Shown in pieces: positions 7,864-16,899 of a stretch of 64,000 nucleotides of DNA. The first letter of the stretch is position 1, and every line of letters starts with the position of its first letter. Location: the NCBI RefSeq assembly GCF_000975115.1, contig NZ_BBRE01000001.1:310001-374000 (forward strand), in the 5' to 3' direction. Under the pieces are notes generated by a model. The model worked only from the letters and a program-made list of their open reading frames with translations, did no database searches and was not told where the DNA came from. The translations under genes and the position numbers were made by a program. Origin of the DNA: Demequina oxidasica (GTDB taxonomy: Bacteria; Actinomycetota; Actinomycetes; Actinomycetales; Demequinaceae).

Positions 7864-8862
7864 ATGAAAAAGCACACCCAACGCCTCGCGACGGGCCTCA
7901 CCGCCGCAGTCGCGGCACTCGCCCTCGCGGCATGCAGTAGTTCCTCCGAGTCCTCCGATCCGAGCGCCTCCAGCGCTTCCAACGACGAGCCCATGGGTGC
8001 CCTCGCCATGGGTTTCGCCACTTCCGAGATCCAAATCTGGAACGACCAGCTCGAGATCATGCGACCGATCATCGAGGACGCCGGGTATGAGTTCCTAACC
8101 GATGACCCCCAGTTCGACATCAACCGTCAGGTTGCATCGTGGCAGGCATGGGTCAACCGTGGCGACGTCAAGGCGATCATGGGTTACCCCGTGTCCACCG
8201 ACTCCATGGTTCCCGTCACCGAGGTAGCGACCGAGGCTGGGGTCCCCGTCCTGGGGTACCTCCTCACGTGGGACGGCGTCGCTGCGGCCACGATCGTCGA
8301 CTCCTATCAGGGCGGTTATGACCTTGGCGTCAGCGCGGCGGAGGAAACAGCCGAGTCCGCCGGCGCTGACGCGACAGTCACCGTGGCGACCTTCGGTACG
8401 CGAGACGAAGAGTTCGGCGCGCTCGCAATGGACGGACTCGCCGAGGGATTCGTCTCGGTCATGCCGAACGCCGAGATCACGGAACTCGCGGCGACCACTC
8501 GCGAGGAGGGCTACAACCTTACAAATAGCCAGCTCACCGCGGACCCCGACACTCGCGTCTGGCTTGGCGCCTCGAACGATTCCATGCTCGGCGTTTACCA
8601 GGCACTTCTTGACACGGGCGTCGCGGTCGACGACCCCGACTACTACGTCGCCTCTCGCGACGCGACCAATGAGGTCCTCGACCTCATCAAGATCCCCAAC
8701 TCGATCTACCGCACGTCGATCGTCGTGCCCGCCCAGGCGCTCGCCGAGGCCAACGCCAAGCTGCTGATCGACGCCGCCGAAGGCGTGGCCGTCGCGGACG
8801 TCTCGGTACCCAGCGTGTTCGTCACCGCCGAAAACGCCGACGAGTTCTACGTCGCCGAATAA
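7864..8862 (+). CDS. Sugar-type (RbsB-like) ABC transporter substrate-binding lipoprotein
   Basis: A 332-residue lipoprotein. Start ATG 7864 with GGAGA just upstream. The signal sequence ends in a lipobox (LALAAC) with Cys24 as the lipidation site, then a Ser-rich linker. The mature part has the periplasmic-binding-protein type I fold, with VNRGDVKAIMGYPVSTDS, GVPVLGYL and LGASNDSMLGVYQAL. It delivers the ligand to the ABC subunits encoded next. The RbsB/CUT2 class usually binds sugars, but members also take polyols, inositol and related polar compounds. First gene of the eight-gene operon. Confidence 0.9.
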   Translation: MKKHTQRLATGLTAAVAALALAACSSSSESSDPSASSASNDEPMGALAMGFATSEIQIWNDQLEIMRPIIEDAGYEFLTDDPQFDINRQVASWQAWVNRGDVKAIMGYPVSTDSMVPVTEVATEAGVPVLGYLLTWDGVAAATIVDSYQGGYDLGVSAAEETAESAGADATVTVATFGTRDEEFGALAMDGLAEGFVSVMPNAEITELAATTREEGYNLTNSQLTADPDTRVWLGASNDSMLGVYQALLDTGVAVDDPDYYVASRDATNEVLDLIKIPNSIYRTSIVVPAQALAEANAKLLIDAAEGVAVADVSVPSVFVTAENADEFYVAE

Positions 8863-8868
8863 TCCATC

Positions 8869-8896
8869 GCGGGTGGGGTCCCCGGACCCCACCCGC
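8869..8896 (+). other. Intergenic hairpin between binding-protein and ATPase genes
   Basis: A 12-13-bp nearly continuous GC stem (8869-8881 with 8884-8896) lies just after the binding-protein stop, without a T tract. Such hairpins commonly raise the ratio of binding protein to transporter by stabilising the upstream mRNA or causing partial termination. Confidence 0.65.
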
Positions 8897-8917
8897 TCGG
8901 AACGGAAAGGCACCACC

Positions 8918-10393
8918 ATGACTGCTGCACGGCTCACCTTTGACTCCGTCACCGTCGACTTCGGCACCACTCGCGCACTCAATCACGTCACGTCACACTT
9001 CGCCCCCGGCGAGATAGTCGGTCTGCTCGGCCACAACGGCGCCGGTAAGTCCACGATGCTCAACGTCGCCACCGGCGCCGTGCACGCCACCGCCGGCAAA
9101 ATATTCATCGACGGACAAGCAGTGGATCTTTCCGCTCCCGCTGACGCCCACGCTCACGGCATCACCGTGGTGCACCAATCCCCCGCCCTCGCGGACAACC
9201 TCAGCGTGATCGACAACCTGTACATCGGCCGCGCGACCACCGGGCGTTCCGTGGCCGAGCGTAAGGCCGCGCGTCAGGCGCTCGATGAGGTGGGCGGAAG
9301 CCACTTAGACCTCGACACCATCGTGGGGGTGTTGTCGCTAGGCCAGCGCCAGATCATCGACATCTCGCGCGGACTGCTCATCGGAAACATGAAGGTTCTC
9401 CTTCTGGACGAACCAACCGCGGCCCTGGGCCAGTCGGAGACCGACGCACTACACGCCCTGATTCGGTCGGTCTCCGCCAAGGGCACCACGGTCGTCTACG
9501 TGTCTCATCGACTTCCCGACATCGTGGACGTCTGCGAGCGCGTGGTCATCCTGTCCAACGGCGCGATTGCCGCCGAGATGCCCGTCGCTGGCCTTTCTAC
9601 CAGGGAGCTCGCCAGAGCCCTGGCGCCGGGACTCGAGGACGAGGAGTTCGTCCCCTCGAGCCGCGGCGAGATCATGGTCAACATCGTCAAGCCGCATCGC
9701 ATGCAGTTCTACTGCGGCGAAGTGGTAGGCCTCTTCGGAGTCGCCTCCGGAGACCAGTTCGCGTTGCTCGAGGCGTTGACCGGCCGCGGGGGCAGCGTGG
9801 ACTGCCAGGTCGATGGTCGCGACTACGCCCCGGCCTCTCCCTCCGCGGCCATCAAGGCGGGGGTTCATCCCGTCGCAGCGGACCGCGACAAGGACGGCCT
9901 GGTCCCGACCATGAGCGCCATCGACAACATGTACGGACCATGGCGCGGCAGACGCATCGGCGGTCGCCTGGTCGCGGAGAATCGCCGCGGCAGGGCCCGC
10001 CTCTACGATCAAGTCCGCAGCGAGCTCAATATTCACGGCCCGGGAGGCTCCTCCCCCATCGCGGCGTTCTCCGGCGGCAACCGCCAGAAGCACCTGATTG
10101 CCGCGTGGATGCGGCCCGTCGCCCCCAAGGTGCTGCTCCTCGCCCAGCCAACCCAGGGCGTCGACGTCGGGGCCAAGGCAGACATTCGTCGCGCTATTCG
10201 CGCTGCCACCGAGGCGGGCACGTGCGTGATCGTCGCGAGCGCGGAGAGCGACGAGATCGCCACCATGTGCGACCGCAGTTACGTGCTCTCCAGCGGTCAG
10301 TGCCAGGAGGTGGCTCGCTCGCCTCACTTTGATTCCGATCTGCTCCAGTGCCTGCTGGACCTCATCCCTAAGAAGAAGGAGTTGGCGGCATGA
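8918..10393 (+). CDS. Sugar-type ABC transporter, double ATP-binding subunit (RbsA-like)
   Basis: A 491-residue fusion of two ABC domains. The first has Walker A GHNGAGKST, signature LSLGQRQ, Walker B VLLLDEPTA and a YVSHRL switch. The second has a degenerate Walker A region (GLFGVASGDQF), signature FSGGNRQK and Walker-B-like LLLAQPTQGVD with Gln for Asp. A catalytically weak second site is normal in RbsA/MglA proteins. ATG 8918 has GGAAAGG 7 bp upstream. It powers import with the RbsC-like permease, whose start overlaps its stop by 4 bp. Confidence 0.92.
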   Translation: MTAARLTFDSVTVDFGTTRALNHVTSHFAPGEIVGLLGHNGAGKSTMLNVATGAVHATAGKIFIDGQAVDLSAPADAHAHGITVVHQSPALADNLSVIDNLYIGRATTGRSVAERKAARQALDEVGGSHLDLDTIVGVLSLGQRQIIDISRGLLIGNMKVLLLDEPTAALGQSETDALHALIRSVSAKGTTVVYVSHRLPDIVDVCERVVILSNGAIAAEMPVAGLSTRELARALAPGLEDEEFVPSSRGEIMVNIVKPHRMQFYCGEVVGLFGVASGDQFALLEALTGRGGSVDCQVDGRDYAPASPSAAIKAGVHPVAADRDKDGLVPTMSAIDNMYGPWRGRRIGGRLVAENRRGRARLYDQVRSELNIHGPGGSSPIAAFSGGNRQKHLIAAWMRPVAPKVLLLAQPTQGVDVGAKADIRRAIRAATEAGTCVIVASAESDEIATMCDRSYVLSSGQCQEVARSPHFDSDLLQCLLDLIPKKKELAA

Positions 10394-11433
10394 CCTCCGA
10401 CAAGTTCAAGATCCTGCTAGCAAGCAACGGCACCGTCGTGGTGCTGCTCGTCCTCGTCACCACCCTGACGTTCCTCAGCCCACGTTTTCTGCAACCCAGC
10501 AACCTCGAGACCGTGGTGCTGTCCATGGCTGAGATCGGAATCATCGCGATCCCCATGACCTTCCTGGTCATGTCCGGGTCCGTGGACCTTTCAGTGGGTT
10601 CAATCGCGTCGCTCGCCGCGGTATCGGGAGGCATCGTCTCTAGCACCACGGGCAACCTGTTGCTGGGCACGCTGGTGGCGCTCGCCGTCGGCGTCATCGC
10701 CGGCGTCATCAATGGGATGCTCGTCGAGATGGCGGGACTCAATCCTCTCGTCGTCACCCTCGGCACGCTCAGCGTGTGGGGAGGCCTCGCGCTACTCATC
10801 GCCGAGGGCCGCAGCATCACCGACCTTCCGTCGGCCACCAAGACCATCTCGTCGTTCCAACTGTTCGGCGTCATTTCGACGCCAATGCTGGTCCTCATCG
10901 CAGTCTTCTCGGTGGGCTGGTGGATCCTCAACCGCAAGCCCTTCGGCCGAGCGGTGCTCGCGACGGGAGGCAATGCCCGCGCAGCATTTCTCATGGGAAT
11001 CAACGTCAAGTGGGTGCGTATCCGCCTCTTCGTCTTCACCGGAATTGCAGCATCTGTAGCCGGAACACTGATGTCCTGGAAGCTCCAGGCGGCCTCTCCA
11101 AGCCTGGGCAACGGCCTCGAATTTTCCGTACTGACGGTCGTGCTACTTGGCGGTATCGCCTTCGAGGGCGGCCAGGGACGCCTGTCCGGGGTCCTCGCCG
11201 GTGTGCTGTTCGTCGGCGCCCTGCGCAACGGGCTCGTCATCCTGGGCGTCAGCCAGTTTGTGCAAACCATCATGGTCGGCCTGACCCTGATCGCGGCAGT
11301 CTCCTTCGACAAGTCGATCCAGAGGGTCCTTAAGTCTGCCTGGGTCAACGTCGCGAAGCAGGAAGACGATCCGTCCACGACACCGCCACCCGGCAACGCG
11401 ACCGCGACCGCGACCGAGCGCACCAGCGCCTAG
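10390..11433 (+). CDS. Sugar-type ABC transporter permease (RbsC-like)
   Basis: A 347-residue permease of the BPD_transp_2 (RbsC/MglC) family with about 9-10 hydrophobic segments. It contains the family motifs GSVDLSVGSIASL, NPLVVTLGTL and AVLATGGNARAA (EAA-like coupling region). The C-terminal tail is polar and Thr/Ala-rich. The start overlaps the ATPase stop by 4 bp (ATGA), so the two are translationally coupled. Confidence 0.92.
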   Translation: MTSDKFKILLASNGTVVVLLVLVTTLTFLSPRFLQPSNLETVVLSMAEIGIIAIPMTFLVMSGSVDLSVGSIASLAAVSGGIVSSTTGNLLLGTLVALAVGVIAGVINGMLVEMAGLNPLVVTLGTLSVWGGLALLIAEGRSITDLPSATKTISSFQLFGVISTPMLVLIAVFSVGWWILNRKPFGRAVLATGGNARAAFLMGINVKWVRIRLFVFTGIAASVAGTLMSWKLQAASPSLGNGLEFSVLTVVLLGGIAFEGGQGRLSGVLAGVLFVGALRNGLVILGVSQFVQTIMVGLTLIAAVSFDKSIQRVLKSAWVNVAKQEDDPSTTPPPGNATATATERTSA

Positions 11434-11473
11434 CCGACCCACTCTCACTCAACTCCCAGGAGAACCCCTGCCG

Positions 11474-12832
11474 ATGAACACCACACCCACGCGCTCGTTG
11501 TCGTCAATCATGGACGGCAACAGCTTCCAGGCCACGAACCTGGGACTGCTGCCCAACAACGAACAGGCGCTCATCCGGCGCCGGATGGCCACCCTCGGGA
11601 CGAGTTACCGACTCTTCTACCGCACGCCGGTGCACGCAGACCGCGCCGAGGGATGCTATCTCTTTACTCCGGATGGCACCCGCTACCTTGACGCCTACAA
11701 CAACGTGGCAAGTGTGGGCCACGCCAATCAGCGAGTGATCGACGCCGTCAGGCTACAGATGGGCAAACTCAATACCCACACCCGCTACCTCCAAGACGGC
11801 ATCGTCGAGCACTCGGAACAGCTCCTCGCCACCTTCCCCGAGTACCTGAACAGCGTGATGTACACCAACTCGGGTTCGGAGGCGAACGATCTGGCGATCC
11901 GGGTGGCCCGGCTATGGACGGGAGGCGAAGGACTCGTGGTGACCGCGGAGGCCTACCACGGCACCACCGAGTTGCTCAGTCGAGTCTCGCCCGCCATCTC
12001 CGGCGGCTTCCCCGAGGACCCGTCGGTACGGGTCATCGCCGCACCCGATACCTACCGCGTCGACACGGACGACATGGGCGCTTGGTTCGCCACCCAGGTG
12101 CGGGAGTCCTTCGAGGACCTCCTCGCACACGGAATCAAGCCCGCGGCCTTCCTGGCGGACTCGATCTTCTCGTCTGACGGGATCTTCCCCAATCCAGTCG
12201 GCTACCTGCGGCAGGCGATCGAGGTGTGCCACGAGTTCGGTGCGCTCTTCATCGCCGACGAGGTCCAGCCCGGGTTTGGTCGTACCGGCGACACCTTTTG
12301 GGGCTTCGAACGTCACGGCGTCGAGGCGGACCTGGTGTCCATGGGCAAACCCATGGGCAACGGCATTCCGGTCGCCGCACTCGTGGGCCGCACCGAAATC
12401 TTGGATAGGTTCGGAACCGAGGTGCCGTACTTCAACACGTTCGGCGGCAACTCCGTCTCAATCGCGGCCGCCAACGCGGTCCTGTCCTTCATCCATGACA
12501 CCGGCCTTCAGTCGCAGGTCGCGACCGTGGGCGCCAGCCTCCGTGACGCGATTTCCACGATCACGGCCGACGCCGCGTTCGTGGGGGACGTGCGCGGGAG
12601 CGGACTGTACATCGGGGTCGAGATCGTCAAGGACCGCGACTCGAAGTCTCCCGACGGCGGCCGCGCGCTGGCGATCGTGAACGATCTACGCGACCGCGGA
12701 GTGCTAATCTCCGTGGCCGGCGCCGGCAACAACGTTCTCAAGATACGCCCGCCGCTGGTTTTCGGCACTCGCGAGGTCGCGCTCTTCTCCGATCACTTTG
12801 CGGACACTATTGCCGCCGCGGGAAACGCATGA
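11474..12832 (+). CDS. Class-III PLP enzyme, AGXT2L-type (phospho-lyase-like aminotransferase)
   Basis: A 452-residue fold-type-I PLP protein. GSEANDLAIRVAR, DEVQPGFGRTG and SMGKPMGNGIP (Lys is the PLP Schiff-base residue) are visible. MGKPMGNG is the form found in AGXT2L proteins, which do not transaminate but eliminate phosphate and ammonia from O-phosphoethanolamine or 5-phosphohydroxylysine. The presence of a choline/ethanolamine-kinase-like enzyme in the same operon strongly supports phospho-lyase action. It could still be an ordinary omega-aminotransferase. Start ATG 11474 with AGGAGA about 10 bp upstream; the HAD gene overlaps its stop by 4 bp. Confidence 0.82.
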   Translation: MNTTPTRSLSSIMDGNSFQATNLGLLPNNEQALIRRRMATLGTSYRLFYRTPVHADRAEGCYLFTPDGTRYLDAYNNVASVGHANQRVIDAVRLQMGKLNTHTRYLQDGIVEHSEQLLATFPEYLNSVMYTNSGSEANDLAIRVARLWTGGEGLVVTAEAYHGTTELLSRVSPAISGGFPEDPSVRVIAAPDTYRVDTDDMGAWFATQVRESFEDLLAHGIKPAAFLADSIFSSDGIFPNPVGYLRQAIEVCHEFGALFIADEVQPGFGRTGDTFWGFERHGVEADLVSMGKPMGNGIPVAALVGRTEILDRFGTEVPYFNTFGGNSVSIAAANAVLSFIHDTGLQSQVATVGASLRDAISTITADAAFVGDVRGSGLYIGVEIVKDRDSKSPDGGRALAIVNDLRDRGVLISVAGAGNNVLKIRPPLVFGTREVALFSDHFADTIAAAGNA

Positions 12833-13524
12833 TTTCGCGAAACATTGCCGCCGTACTGTGGGATATGGACGGGACAATCATCGACAGCGAGCCCGCTTGG
12901 GGCGAGGCGGTGGTCAGTATGTTGGCGGTTCACGGAGCGTCCCTGGATCCCGAAGTCGCCACTTCGTTGATCGGCGCGAATATGGGTCACACGGCGGACG
13001 CAATGCGTAGCCTCGGCGTGCCCTACAGCGACGCAAGAATTGTCTCGGAACTCAGCGACCGCGTGGGCGCACAGCTGAACGAGCACGTTCCGTTCCGCGC
13101 CGGCGCCCTCGAGCTGATGGCCGACCTCGCGTCGAGAGGAGTGCCCCAGGCCCTCGCCACAATGTCGTACCGGCAGCTTGTGACGCCGGTGCTCACGGCA
13201 ATCGCCGATGAGCTCAACGGCTTCGAGTTCGCCGTCACCATCGCCGGCGACGAGGTCGCTGAGGGAAAGCCCTCCCCCGACGTGTACCTGCTGGCAGCGA
13301 AGAGACTCGGCGTTGAACCCCGCGACTGCGTGGTGCTCGAAGACTCATTGCCAGGGGCTGCCTCCGGGGCCGCGGCTGGCGCGACCGTGGTCGCGGTGCC
13401 GCTACGCGGACCCACCTCGAAGCTGGCCGACGCGGTCCGCCCCGACCTCGACGCGATCACCTACACCGACCTCGCGTCCATCCACTCGCATCATTCGTAC
13501 TATCAGCACGAGGAGACAGTATGA
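12829..13524 (+). CDS. HAD-superfamily hydrolase (beta-phosphoglucomutase/phosphatase-like)
   Basis: A 231-residue HAD hydrolase with a C1 cap. Motif I is DMDGTIIDSE (nucleophile is the first Asp), motif II-type Thr/Ser is in ALATMSY, and motif III/IV is GKPSPDVY with LEDSLPGAASG. It should remove or move phosphate on a small molecule. In this operon it may dephosphorylate a pathway intermediate or repair a wrongly phosphorylated product. It overlaps both neighbours by 4 bp (ATGA). Confidence 0.85.
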   Translation: MISRNIAAVLWDMDGTIIDSEPAWGEAVVSMLAVHGASLDPEVATSLIGANMGHTADAMRSLGVPYSDARIVSELSDRVGAQLNEHVPFRAGALELMADLASRGVPQALATMSYRQLVTPVLTAIADELNGFEFAVTIAGDEVAEGKPSPDVYLLAAKRLGVEPRDCVVLEDSLPGAASGAAAGATVVAVPLRGPTSKLADAVRPDLDAITYTDLASIHSHHSYYQHEETV

Positions 13525-14939
13525 ATCCACTAGATCTCACCCGCCTGACCGCCGCCCAGCTTCGCACGGGTTACACGACCGGCGACTTCACTCCGGTGGA
13601 CGCGACGTACGCGGCGCTCGCGGCAGCAGAATTGGGCCAATCGGCCTACAACGCGGTCGCGTCGATAAAGCAGGAAGAGGCGCTAGAGTTCGCCGCCGCG
13701 AGCGCCGCCCGGTGGGCCGCCAACGCTCCGCTCAGCGACCTCGACGGAGTCCCCGTGTCGGTCAAGGATTCTTTCCCCCTAGTGGGACACAAACGCTGGC
13801 ACGGCAGTTCTCTCGCCGATAGCCTCCCACCGTCGGTCCACAACGGAGCTCCCGTGCGCCGACTCCTAGAAGCTGGCGCGGTGCCGTTCGTCAAGACCAC
13901 CATGCCGGATTTTGGGTTGATCGGCTCCGGGATCAGCTCTCAATTCGGGATCATACGTAACCCGTGGGACCCGACCTGCAACCCGGCTGGCTCCAGTTCA
14001 GGAGCGGGCGCCTTGCTCGCCATTGGTGCAGGACCCCTCGCCATCGGCACCGACACCGGCGGATCGGTGCGCATGCCGGCGGCGATGTGCGGAGTGGTGG
14101 GACTCAAACCCACGCAGGGCCTGGTGGCCTACGACCCTCCCAAGCTCATCGGCGTCGCGGGGCCCATGGCCCGCACGGTCGCGGACACCGCGGCATTGCT
14201 CAGGGTGGTGGGCCAGCCCGACCTTAGCGATCACCTGTGCCTACCGGGCGGATTCAGCGGGGATGGGGCGCCGGTCACTTCGCTTGCGGGCGTCAGCGTC
14301 GGCGTATTTACGACCATGCCCGGTCCCGTGCCGGTCGACCCTGAGATTCTGGCGGTGGTGGACCAGCAGGCCGCGATTCTCGAGTCTCTCGGCGCCACCG
14401 TGACGCGCGTGGCCGAGCCCATTTCCGGGGTGGACGATTGGGCGATCATGTCCGAGGTGCTCATGACTCGGGGTCTGCCCGAACTCCTGCGAGTTCCCGA
14501 GGACCAGTGGAAGAGCATCCCGGCGGGGTTGCGAGAGAGCCTCCTCGGGAACCGCGACACGACGGCGATGGAGCACATCACCAACGAGAAGAAGCTCGAG
14601 GCCTCCCGCGCTGGGATCGCGGGGCGGCTGCAGGCATTCGACTACGTCTTATCGCCGGCGTCCCCCGTCGTGTCCTACGCTGCCGAGCTCGAGCAGCCCG
14701 TCGTGGACGGCCACGCCGTCAACCACATGGCGTTCACCGCGGCTTTCAACCTCACCCACCTGCCCGCTGGCACCGTTCCCGTGGCGATGTCCGCATCGGG
14801 TATGCCCATCAGCGTCCAGGTAGGCGGCCACCGTTTCAACGACGCCGGAGTGCTCTCCGTGATGGCCGCGTTGGAGTCGACACGCGGTTTCGATCTCCAG
14901 TACCCCTTCGCCCTAGCCACCCAGGAGAACCAGCAATGA
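13521..14939 (+). CDS. Amidase-signature family hydrolase
   Basis: A 472-residue amidase. The Ser-cisSer-Lys triad is visible: Lys in VPVSVKDSF, the cis-Ser within GSSSGAGALLA, and the nucleophilic Ser in DTGGSVRMPA. These enzymes hydrolyse amide bonds of small acyl amides. In this operon it would release an amine (for example ethanolamine or a hydroxylated amino acid) from an N-acyl precursor before phosphorylation; that substrate is inference. It overlaps the HAD gene upstream and the pseudokinase gene downstream by 4 bp each. Confidence 0.9.
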   Translation: MNPLDLTRLTAAQLRTGYTTGDFTPVDATYAALAAAELGQSAYNAVASIKQEEALEFAAASAARWAANAPLSDLDGVPVSVKDSFPLVGHKRWHGSSLADSLPPSVHNGAPVRRLLEAGAVPFVKTTMPDFGLIGSGISSQFGIIRNPWDPTCNPAGSSSGAGALLAIGAGPLAIGTDTGGSVRMPAAMCGVVGLKPTQGLVAYDPPKLIGVAGPMARTVADTAALLRVVGQPDLSDHLCLPGGFSGDGAPVTSLAGVSVGVFTTMPGPVPVDPEILAVVDQQAAILESLGATVTRVAEPISGVDDWAIMSEVLMTRGLPELLRVPEDQWKSIPAGLRESLLGNRDTTAMEHITNEKKLEASRAGIAGRLQAFDYVLSPASPVVSYAAELEQPVVDGHAVNHMAFTAAFNLTHLPAGTVPVAMSASGMPISVQVGGHRFNDAGVLSVMAALESTRGFDLQYPFALATQENQQ

Positions 14940-15868
14940 CAACCACTCCCACCTTGTCCGTAGCCTGGGACACTGCGACCTGGACCGACATCCCCGGCGT
15001 CGCCCCTCTCAGCTGGCAAGGATCCGATCACCACATCAGCGAGGCCACGCTAGATTCCGGTGAGCGCGCACTACGCAAGGCGCCCCGGGACCTCGTGCCA
15101 GTCCTGTCCTGCGACGCTGGATCAGCACGCGTCGCGGCCGCGGAGGTTGGCGTGGGCCCGCGAGTCCTGGTGTACGACGCTTCGTCGGGATCCACCATCG
15201 AGGAGCACCTCGGCGACCGATGGCGGGTGGCCACCAGCCTGCGACTCAAGAATCCTGAGGTCCTCGCCTCATTCGGCCGGGCCCGCATGCGTTTTCGAAC
15301 CTCCGAGGCGACGCTTCCGGTTCGCGACATGCTCGCTGAAGTCAGCCTCCTCGGCGCCCTTGTTGCCGATGCGACGGGAGGCACGGTGCCAGGCGACGGC
15401 CTTCCCAGCGGCGGGGTCGCCGAGGCTTTCGCGCTGCTGCCTCGCCTCTCTGCGGCACTCGCCGATGGTCCCGCTCCGTCGCCGTGCTGGATGTCGAGCG
15501 AAATCTCAGACATTCAACTCGGTCCCGACGGCGCGGTACTGCTAACCGGTGGCACCGCGGCGGGAATCGCCGATCCTCTCGCAGACGTGGGCGCTGCACT
15601 CGCGGGTCTCGCCCCCTATTGCGCTACCGCCGAGGACGCGTTCGGAGCCCTATGGGACGACGACCACCCTGGCGCCTTCGCGCGCGCGGTCCTGTGGAGC
15701 ATCGTTGCAGACCTGCGTGCCGCGCTGGTCTCGATTGTCGCCCACGGGTCGGATCCGGATGCGGGCTACTCGATGTACGCGCTGAGACGCGGCTGGAAGC
15801 TCACCTTTAGCGTGGGCGCGGACGACCTCGACACACTGCTCACGACGGCCCAAAAGGGATGGAAATGA
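14936..15868 (+). CDS. Predicted inactive APH/choline-kinase-fold protein (pseudokinase)
   Basis: A 310-residue paralogue of the kinase encoded next. Shared landmarks include VGVGPRVLVYDASSG versus VGPELLYYDATSG, and LGPDGAVLL versus FGPDGDLKL. At the active site, where the neighbour has HNDFNPPN and IDYD, this protein reads WMSSEISD and LTGG. The catalytic His-x-Asp becomes Trp185-x-Ser187 and the Mg-binding Asp becomes Thr204. It should therefore be catalytically dead, perhaps an allosteric partner of the real kinase. The ATG start overlaps the amidase stop (ATGA); the reading frame is intact, so it is not a decayed gene. Confidence 0.75.
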   Translation: MTTTPTLSVAWDTATWTDIPGVAPLSWQGSDHHISEATLDSGERALRKAPRDLVPVLSCDAGSARVAAAEVGVGPRVLVYDASSGSTIEEHLGDRWRVATSLRLKNPEVLASFGRARMRFRTSEATLPVRDMLAEVSLLGALVADATGGTVPGDGLPSGGVAEAFALLPRLSAALADGPAPSPCWMSSEISDIQLGPDGAVLLTGGTAAGIADPLADVGAALAGLAPYCATAEDAFGALWDDDHPGAFARAVLWSIVADLRAALVSIVAHGSDPDAGYSMYALRRGWKLTFSVGADDLDTLLTTAQKGWK

Positions 15869-16809
15869 CACCCGCAACTTTCGACATCACCGACATGTCC
15901 GCGCTGGAACCTCAGGCGCTAGCAAGCGAACTTGCGAATCTACCCGGCTGGCCCTTCGGGCCAATCCGCCTCGATCGGGTCGACGACGGCATCACCAACG
16001 TCAACTATTTTGCGCACACCGCTGACGGAGTCGTCTTCCTCAAAGTTCCCGGACCGGGAACACGCGCCTTCATCAACTGGGATGTCTCCACCGAGGCGAC
16101 CCGCTGCGCCGCCGAACAGGGAGTGGGACCGGAACTGCTGTACTACGACGCCACCTCGGGGGTGCAGGCTACGCGCTTCCTCGACGGGTACCGAAGTGCG
16201 GGAGCGGCCGACTTCGCAGATCTCGATCGCGTCTCCGAGATCTTCGATCTCTACCGACGCCTGCATGCAGGCCCGCTGTTGTCCACGACCAAGACAGTAT
16301 TCGACATGATCGACGAGCACCGAGGGCAGCTTGAGGGAGCCAGCGTGACGTTGGAGCCGTATCAGCGTGAGGTTCTCGACCGTTGGGACACAGTCCAGGC
16401 CGCATACGTGGACGCCGGTCTCGACCTGGTTCCCGGCCACAACGACTTCAACCCACCCAATTACATGTTCGGTCCAGACGGGGACCTCAAGTTGATCGAC
16501 TACGACTATGCAGCGAATACGGATCGGTACTACGAGATCGGCGGCATCCTGACCCTGTTCGGCTACCCGCAGAGCGTCGAGCACGGGCTGATCAGCGCGT
16601 ATCTGGGCACTGAACCGAATCCCGGCGAGCTGGCCCGCATCCATCTTTCCGGGATTGGCGCCGCTGTGAAGTGGGGGCTTTGGGGCCTGTACAACGCGGC
16701 CGTGCGGGACGTGGACTTCGACTACGACAAGTACGGTGCCGGAATGCTGGCGCCGGCACACCACTGGCTGAAGTCGGACCGGGCGGCGTGGGCGATGAAG
16801 CAGCTGTAG
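15865..16809 (+). CDS. Choline/ethanolamine-kinase-like phosphotransferase (APH fold)
   Basis: A 314-residue small-molecule kinase. The catalytic loop is GHNDFNPPNYMF (His192, Asp194) and the metal-binding motif is IDYDYAA (Asp212), exactly as in choline/ethanolamine and hydroxylysine kinases. VFLKVPG near residue 60 carries the ATP-binding Lys. It should phosphorylate a hydroxyl of an amino alcohol or hydroxylated amino acid in the cytoplasm, making the substrate of the phospho-lyase-like PLP enzyme. ATG 15865 is preferred over ATG 15859 because it gives the ATGA overlap used by its upstream neighbours and suits the AGGGA site. Last gene of the operon. Confidence 0.85.
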   Translation: MTPATFDITDMSALEPQALASELANLPGWPFGPIRLDRVDDGITNVNYFAHTADGVVFLKVPGPGTRAFINWDVSTEATRCAAEQGVGPELLYYDATSGVQATRFLDGYRSAGAADFADLDRVSEIFDLYRRLHAGPLLSTTKTVFDMIDEHRGQLEGASVTLEPYQREVLDRWDTVQAAYVDAGLDLVPGHNDFNPPNYMFGPDGDLKLIDYDYAANTDRYYEIGGILTLFGYPQSVEHGLISAYLGTEPNPGELARIHLSGIGAAVKWGLWGLYNAAVRDVDFDYDKYGAGMLAPAHHWLKSDRAAWAMKQL

Positions 16810-16899
16810 CGCGTCCGGGCGTGGCCGCCACGTTCACGAGTTTGGTTGACTAGAGTCCAAGGAGGACCAGACCCCGTCACCCGCTCGAAGGGACACCCC

